From positions 23,405,187-23,469,186 of the forward strand of contig NC_092706.1 of assembly GCF_964275005.1 (NCBI RefSeq): a stretch of DNA of 64,000 bases, written 5' to 3'. This document shows, piece by piece, positions 58,401 to 64,000 of this stretch (position 1 is its first letter; each line of letters starts with the position of its first letter). The notes beneath the pieces are model-generated. The model was not told the DNA's origin and ran no database searches. It saw nothing but the letters and a program-made list of their open reading frames with translations. The translations under genes were made by a program, and so were the position numbers. The DNA is from Diadema setosum (taxonomy: Eukaryota > Echinodermata > Echinoidea > Diadematoida > Diadematidae).

Positions 58401-59073
58401 TTAATTGAATGCAAATATGCAAAAACTGTATAAAGGGAAGTTTGAAAGTTACTGCTTATATCATAATTGTATTCCCTGACCTAAAAAACAGCTATAGGTT
58501 TAGACACCAGAATCTATTTTCTGTGGGTTTTATGTCCAGATATATAGCGACTTATTCCTGAGTGTACTACATTAATGATATACGAAGATACGGGCTTGCG
58601 CAGGCAATATGGCGGCCATTTTGCATGTAATTATATGCAAATATATGCAAAAACTATATAAAAGTATGTTTGAAAGTTGCTATACATAACATAATTGTAT
58701 TCCTTGACCTAAAAAACATAGGATTAGACACCGGAATTTACTTTCTGTGGGTTATATATCCCCAGATATAGGCATAAATAGGTTGTATGGCGGCCATTTT
58801 GAATTTATGCAAATTAGACACTGATCCACCACTCGAATTTTAGGGAACTTTTAATATGTTATTTTGATAGCTCTTCCGGGTCAAATGCAAGTGGAATCGT
58901 TTCTGTTGCAATTAGTTGTGGGTCATTTCATATTTTGACTGGACTAAAGTGAGATATTAAGATGATGTACATTCGTATATAAGAGATAATGATTAGCTCA
59001 GAAATCTAATGATCCAAACATGACAAAGTAGCAAGGATTTAGGCCTGACGCTCTGCATTACTAAGTGACTTAC

Positions 59074-59334
59074 CAAATTTGGACGTGGCATATGAAGCTA
59101 GAATGGGAAGATCTGTGTCGATGTTGAGTGCATCATCGTCTGGAAGGTACGAGTAGTCAGTGTTTTCAAATTTTCCGTCATACCCCAGCATTGGACAAGC
59201 AGCTTCAGCTTCGATATCTGTCCAGTCTCCACTGAAGCAAAGATAACCAACGTCTCGCAGTTCTGAAGACATCCTGTTTATTGTAGTCACAACAAGTAGT
59301 CCGTGGTTTCTGCCTACTTTCTGGATTCGAATAC
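59074..59334 (-). CDS. Exon encoding the N-terminal half of an SRCR-like domain (minus gene)
   Basis: The exon follows 'gacactcgccag' and ends at the strong donor 'aatttg|gtaagt'; it is 261 bases, phase 1-1. It reads IRIQKVGRNHG at the start, then GYLCFSGDWTDIEAEAACPMLGYDG, the C-x-W-x-AxxxCxxLGY hallmark of the first half of SRCR domains. It continues with an acidic segment (YLPDDDALNID). Only the first two conserved cysteines are present, so the second half must come from another exon, presumably 52909-53054. The donor phase does not match that exon. Confidence 0.7.
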
Positions 59335-59792
59335 CTGGCGAGTGTCAGGGATTAATAAGTGCAACCAATCCTTACAATTTGACATTCATGTCTTCATTGA
59401 TTCGCCTATTTTACTTATCTCCAAGAACTGAATAATTCGCAAGCATTCGGGAGAGTGGAACTTACTGTTTCATCATATCAGAATTCTGTCTGTTATCTCC
59501 TGAGCTTTTTTTTTTTTATATTTACTGCAGCATTTTATACCTACATAAATGCCTTATTTGGGTCGGCAATGTAGTAGGAGCAATTGTTCTTGACACTTAA
59601 ATGTATAGTAGTCAGAATAAACTTTTTTTCGTTTCATTTTATTCATGCGTCAAACAACTTAATTTGATCTTTATTGCTATTTCATTTACATGCTAAGGAA
59701 CACAAAATGAGAGATGACTGAATATTTCTTAAAAGAATAATCATTCTAACCACTCAGTCTCAACATAATTATTGTCACCAATATCGAGATAC

Positions 59793-59922
59793 CTTCATAC
59801 CAAATATCCGAGCAAAATAAAAATAAGGAGTCACAACCACGGAAAAATCTTATTGTCACAGATTGTTGGTTTCTCCGTGATCCAAATCTAAGACAGACAA
59901 TATCTTTCTCGAGGACATAAAT
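59793..59922 (-). CDS. Cysteine-containing exon of unknown domain (minus gene)
   Basis: On the minus strand 'gtatatatttcag' precedes 130 bases that are open in one frame and end 'gaag|gtatct', phase 0 in and phase 1 out. The phase fits the SRCR N-half exon next in line. It reads IYVLEKDIVCLRFGS, then RFFRGCDSLFLFCSDIWYE. Three cysteines and hydrophobic strands suggest an extracellular module. The domain is not recognised; it could be the end of another divergent SRCR-like unit. It is supported only by splice sites, phase and position. Confidence 0.45.
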
Positions 59923-59942
59923 CTGAAATATATACAATCAGT

Positions 59943-60240
59943 TTCTAAGTCAATGCAGTTATCATTCGTAACTAGAAATTATAAACAAATATTCTAAATC
60001 ATTCTGTAAATAGCAATCCTTGATTATGTGTAAGATCACAAATAGATAATGAAAAGACGCATTTTAGTATTTTTTTCCTAGGCATCCGGTTTGTTTTTAC
60101 TCATGTATTATCTATATTGGAGTAAACTTTGCAATGTACATTATGTTCGTACATGTAGTGTATCGTACAATTTATGCCGTTTACCTTATAGACTATACAT
60201 AGGTAACAGTTTTTCTTTTCTTGCTTTTCAAAATGAATAA
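59943..60240. repeat. Intron segment shared with 50147-50395
   Basis: This is the second copy of the ~250-bp intronic duplication described at 50147. It begins 20 bases from the acceptor of the Cys-containing exon at 59793-59922. Confidence 0.75.
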
Positions 60241-60427
60241 TGATAGTCCATACTCAAAGTTAATTCAGATAATATATGAAATCAGTTTTCATGGGATACA
60301 GTCACTGAGATTCACAAGAAGCTATACCCCCACCTTACACATACACATAAACATACGCGTACACACACACACTCACACACACATTCATACATTGGTTATG
60401 TCACTTAACAACAGACATGACTGTATC

Positions 60428-61435
60428 ACCCCTTAATGTAATATCAACGCTAAATGTAATAACAACCCTAAATGTAATACATTTTAACCCTAAATGTAAT
60501 AACCGGAGACAGCCCTAAATGTAATACATGTCAACCCTAAATGTAATACACCTTAAGCCTAAATGTAATAACAAATCTAATGTAATACATTTCAACCCTA
60601 AATGTAATATCGACCCTAAATGTAATACATCTTAACGCTAAATGAAATACATCTTAACGCTAAATGTGATAATCTAGTCAACCCTAAATGTAATACATTT
60701 TAACCCTAAATGTAATAACCGGAGACAGCCCTAAATGTAATACATGTCAACCCTAAATGTAATATCGACCCTAAATGTAATACTTTTTAACCCTTAATGT
60801 GATATCGACCCTAAATGTAATACACCTTAAGCCTAAATGTAATAACAACTCTAATGTATTACATTTCAACCCTAAATGTAATATCGACCCTACATGTAAT
60901 ACATCTTAACGCTAAATGTAATATCGACCCTAAATGTAATATAATACCGTAACGCTGAATGTAATAACAAGTCTACATGTAATACATTTTAACGCTAAAT
61001 GTAATAACAATCCTAAATGTAATTCATGTCACACCTATAAATGTGATACATTTCGACCCTTATATGTAATTACAACCCTAATAAAAAACTTCATTATAGA
61101 GAGTGTAACAAACGCAGAATATCGGGCAAAAGGTCAGTGGGTATATGAAGGGGATATATCACTCTTGAAAGAGCAGCAATAGTTGCTTAGATTTGTTTTT
61201 ATTGTTTACCGAGGTTAAAATTACACAGTCTTATTAATTCCTTTGTTTGCTGCAAAAATAATTAGGTCCATTTGACATAGTTGTTTTTTTTTTAATCTAT
61301 ACCTTTATCATACAATCACATAAACATTTTGTATTCCAATCTTCATTCAGTGTTCATGATTGTTTACAGTTTTGATGAAAAAGAAAAAAATCAGCAAAAA
61401 TTCTTTGCAAGGATATTCTGAATATTAATAATATT
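60428..61435 (+). mobile_element. Minisatellite-bearing element, copy 2
   Basis: From 'tgtatcaccccttaatgtaa' there are about 35 copies of the 'aaccctaaatgtaata' motif to ~61085, then the unique part 'gagtgtaacaaacgcagaat' to 'ttgcaaggatattctgaat'. Higher-order repeats such as 'aataaccggagacagccc' recur at ~60500, 60718 and in copy 1 near 31287. Both boundaries correspond to those of copy 1 at 31123-31972. Confidence 0.7.
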
Positions 61436-61839
61436 GCAAAAAAAAAACAACAACATCCATATACCTACTGATGAAACGGGATGATAGAGCGAGTAGATTG
61501 AGAAAATTAGAAATTAGAAAGATTTCGCATTTTTTTAATGAACCACCATTATCTATGTAATGTTTAAATGACGAAATATCTGTCACACATTGACATGGCA
61601 GCAAATCACTGTCCGAAATATTAGCCTCATGACATTGTTCACTATTCCTAGCAATCACTACTATACTTAGTGACACGAAACTGGGACAATTGGTCGTGAA
61701 GAAGCTACACGAAATAAATTCAAAAATGACAGTAAAGCAACAGGAAATAGATGTCTTTTTTATCATCTTTGAGTTACCATTTGTATATTGACTTTCCTAT
61801 GATACATGAATGTATGAGTAAGGCAAACTGACTAAACTT

Positions 61840-62187
61840 TAGCCCATTTTTTTTTCTTTTTTTAACAAAACTGTAAGCAATCATGAACACTGAATAAAGA
61901 TTGGAATAAAAAATTTGTGTGTGATTGTATGAGAAAGGCAATAGATTTAAAAATAATGTCACATGACCTCATTAACTTTGCAGCAAACAGTGGATTTAAT
62001 AAGACTGTGTGATTTTTACCTGGGTAAACAGCAAAAACAAGTCTAAACAACTATTGCCGTTCTTTCAAGAGTGCGAGAGAAAGTTGCGTCATATCCCTTT
62101 CGTATACCCCTGACCTTTTGCCTGATATTCTACGTTGGTTACACTCTCTATAATGAGGTGTATTGAATCTAAGGTCGTAATTACAAG
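61840..62187 (-). mobile_element. Inverted partial copy of the minisatellite element
   Basis: The reverse complement of this stretch matches the unique parts of 31640-31930 and 61090-61380 ('gagtgtaaccaacg', 'caaaaggtca', 'tttgctgcaaagttaat', 'ttccaatctttattcagtg'). It retains only a trace of the minisatellite at its outer end. With 60428-61435 it forms a large foldback with a ~400-bp spacer at 61436-61839. The spacer has a 113-codon minus frame of unknown nature. Confidence 0.65.
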
Positions 62188-62580
62188 GGCGGACGTCCAC
62201 TTGGGCGCGGACAAGCCCCGGAAGGGTTGCGGAAGCAAGGGTTGCGGAAGCAAATTTTGTCATTTCGGCATCCTGTCCGCAACAGACGCGGAATAACTTT
62301 GTGAGTCGGCTTGTCCTGGGACATTCCTAGGACTGTCCGCGGACTGTCCGCGGACTGACTGCGGACATTCCTAGGAATCACTCCGGAAGAGCGCGAAATA
62401 CCTCGGAATATGCTAATCGTAGCCGGGCAGCGCGGAAACATCTAGGATTACACCAGGAATGAACGCGGACAATCAGGATGCCTTCCGGACAACACAAGTT
62501 AGGCATGCGGACAAACTGCGGACAATACCAGGAAAATGGAAAGGTATACATTTGGCGCTGACTTTGACTTTTCCTCATTT
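62188..62580. mobile_element. GC-rich element end with 'gcggac' repeats
   Basis: The motif 'gcggac' with 'attcctagga' recurs in both orientations (62212, 62338, 62350, 62360, 62458, 62508, 62517 and others). The composition is strikingly more GC-rich than the surroundings. Clustered subterminal motifs suggest one end or a remnant of a DNA transposon. The small frames are not gene-like. Confidence 0.5.
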
Positions 62581-62804
62581 GACTGCTAGCCGTCATTGAT
62601 GCTCCTTGTTGTGATTCCGCAGTAGCTGCTGATATCATATATGATTGGTCAATATAATTTCATAAATGTGACCACCAAAAGTCGAAGAATAGGATTGTCT
62701 GCATGTCGGCTGACGACTCATTTTTTGCTATAGTTTTTCTCATCTGGGCAGACAATCTTTTTTCTGCCTACAGTCACATGGATGATATTCGCAAACTTTT
62801 TGAA

Positions 62805-62842
<38 letters not shown>

Positions 62843-62874
62843 ATAAGGTAGTCCACGTATTGGCAAGATAAAAA

Positions 62875-62985
62875 GATAAGTAACAAAACTGCAACAAAGT
62901 TAATGCTGTATTCACCAACGGTTTATTTCTTCACAAGAAATGAACCGTTGGTAAATACAGCATGAACTTTGTTGCAGTTCTGTTA

Positions 62986-62991
<6 letters not shown>
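62875..62991. mobile_element. Palindrome inside (TA)n repeats
   Basis: 'aagtaacaaaactgcaacaa' and 'tgctgtattcaccaacggtt' on the left pair with 'aaccgttggtaaatacagca' and 'ttgcagttctgttactt' on the right. TA microsatellites lie on both sides, at 62806-62838 and 62988-63058. Confidence 0.8.
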
Positions 62992-63031
<40 letters not shown>

Positions 63032-63058
63032 TATATATAGGCCTATATATATATTACA

Positions 63059-63531
63059 TATATATATTCTTTATTCCCTTTTTCTAGACATGTGCTTTAT
63101 CCATCGTGAAGTATATACATGTTTTGTCTGATACTTCTGCAGAGCATGTCAAAATGATCCTAATCATTCAATTTGTTTTTCTTTCTCTCATTTTTACCCT
63201 TGTGCATCTCTAACTCTCTCTTATTTTGATCACTTTTGAACATTTTGAAATGATTCAAGTCCGAGAAGTTATTTTTTTTTTCATGCTTAGAGCTTACTAG
63301 CCTATTGTCAATGAAGTGTAAAAATGGGGAAATATTTTTAACCTACTTTAATTTACTTTTTTTGGGGAGGGGGTTCAACTGGGCTGTCAAATTGGACAAT
63401 CGAGTTTATTTGCAACAAAAACAAAAAGAGAAGATAAAATCATTCGGTAATAACAACTACGAAAATCATCCAAGTAAAGAATATTTCTGAAACGATTAGT
63501 GATGCTTAATGTGTACTTAAATATAATTATA
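63059..63531. other. AT-rich stretch without recognised features
   Basis: Nothing beyond T runs and short unique sequence was seen between the TA repeat and the terminal MITE. Confidence 0.4.
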
Positions 63532-63879
63532 CACTCAGCAAAAAAAAAAAAAGAAAGACAGAAATTTTACACTTTTTCGAGTTCATAATTTATTGCTTTT
63601 TCTCTCATTTCACTTGAATTTTGAATTGACAGAAAATTCTTCATTTTCCTCCATCATCTTTAGCTTTCATTGTTATTTTGGGCTTCAAAGATATTACATT
63701 GTAATGAGACCACAGGTATATCTTTGCAATTGAATTCATGCTTTTTAGTGCGATGAATTTGTCTTTTGTTCTAATATGTTGTATCATTAGAAAGCATTTA
63801 CGTATGAATAACAGCTTGTTCATGTTTATATAATACATTAACATTTAGCTAAAAATTCTATACTTTGTTTTTCTGAGTG
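63532..63879. mobile_element. Tc1/mariner-like MITE with CACTCAG ends
   Basis: The ends CACTCAGCAAAAA and, reversed, CACTCAGAAAAAC are flanked by TA. The 348-bp body is AT-rich with no coding frame. TA target and short TIR fit Tc1/mariner-type MITEs. Confidence 0.65.
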
Positions 63880-64000
63880 TACCTCCACCTACTTTTGTGA
63901 TTTTTCAGCTGGGCTGTCACATGGGACAACCTAATTTGTTTGCAAATGAAATACGAAAACAACATAAAGGAAAATATACCATAGTAAGAAATAGGAACCA

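Larger units (their letters stand above)
53454..58946. mobile_element. ~5.5-kb DNA element with ~0.8-kb inverted arms
   Basis: The left end 'tagtccagtcaaaata' and the right end 'tattttgactggacta' begin arms that pair over ~750-800 bp. They include 'aaaattcgagtggtggatca' and the 'aatggccgccat' blocks. Left arm 53454-54265 corresponds to right arm ~57678-58946, which has extra sequence at 57720-58200. TA is a possible target duplication. The interior has no recognisable transposase and contains another palindrome and a MITE. The element lies in the intron between the two SRCR-half exons of the minus gene. Confidence 0.75.

Overview
The window is eukaryotic and repeat-rich: short exons with GT/AG boundaries lie in AT-rich introns full of transposon relics. 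Cassettes of SRCR, somatomedin B (SMB) and sushi/CCP domains on symmetrical phase 1-1 exons, tRNA-derived SINEs, degenerate LINEs, a Tc1-type transposon and many foldback elements suggest a marine invertebrate deuterostome. An echinoderm is most likely, since SRCR receptors are hugely expanded there. The taxon is an inference; nothing here fixes the species.

Layout. 0-3 kb: a diverged satellite and small DNA elements. 3.2-9.4 kb: a tandem array of 1.7-2.0 kb units. Three units carry a nearly identical SRCR exon on the plus strand, and the fourth has lost it; ~1 kb foldback elements separate the exons. 9.5-16.9 kb: two decayed LINEs in opposite orientations. 18.1-28.6 kb: the body of a plus-strand receptor gene, with half an SRCR domain, an SMB domain, four sushi exons in four almost identical 1.25-1.28 kb tandem units, a transmembrane exon and a cytoplasmic tail. 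29-44 kb: mostly repeats, including minisatellites, MITEs, a Tc1-like element with a frameshifted transposase, and unique AT-rich DNA. 60-44.9 kb: a minus-strand gene that faces the first tail to tail. Its exons encode a cysteine-containing exon, an SRCR N-terminal half, an SRCR C-terminal half, SMB, a Ser/Thr/Pro stalk, a transmembrane segment and a tyrosine-rich tail. A ~5.5 kb long-TIR transposon lies in the intron between the two SRCR halves. 60-64 kb: a second copy of the minisatellite element and small repeats.

The two genes look like diverged inverted copies of one receptor. Their SRCR-C and SMB exons match at the protein level and parts of the introns match as well, but the stalks (four sushi domains versus a Ser/Thr/Pro linker) and the tails differ. 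Both tails carry several tyrosine motifs of SH2-docking type, so a pair of cell-surface recognition receptors with different outputs is the most interesting reading. No signal-peptide exon, promoter or complete transcript could be established for either gene. Splice sites were chosen by eye from consensus and phase.
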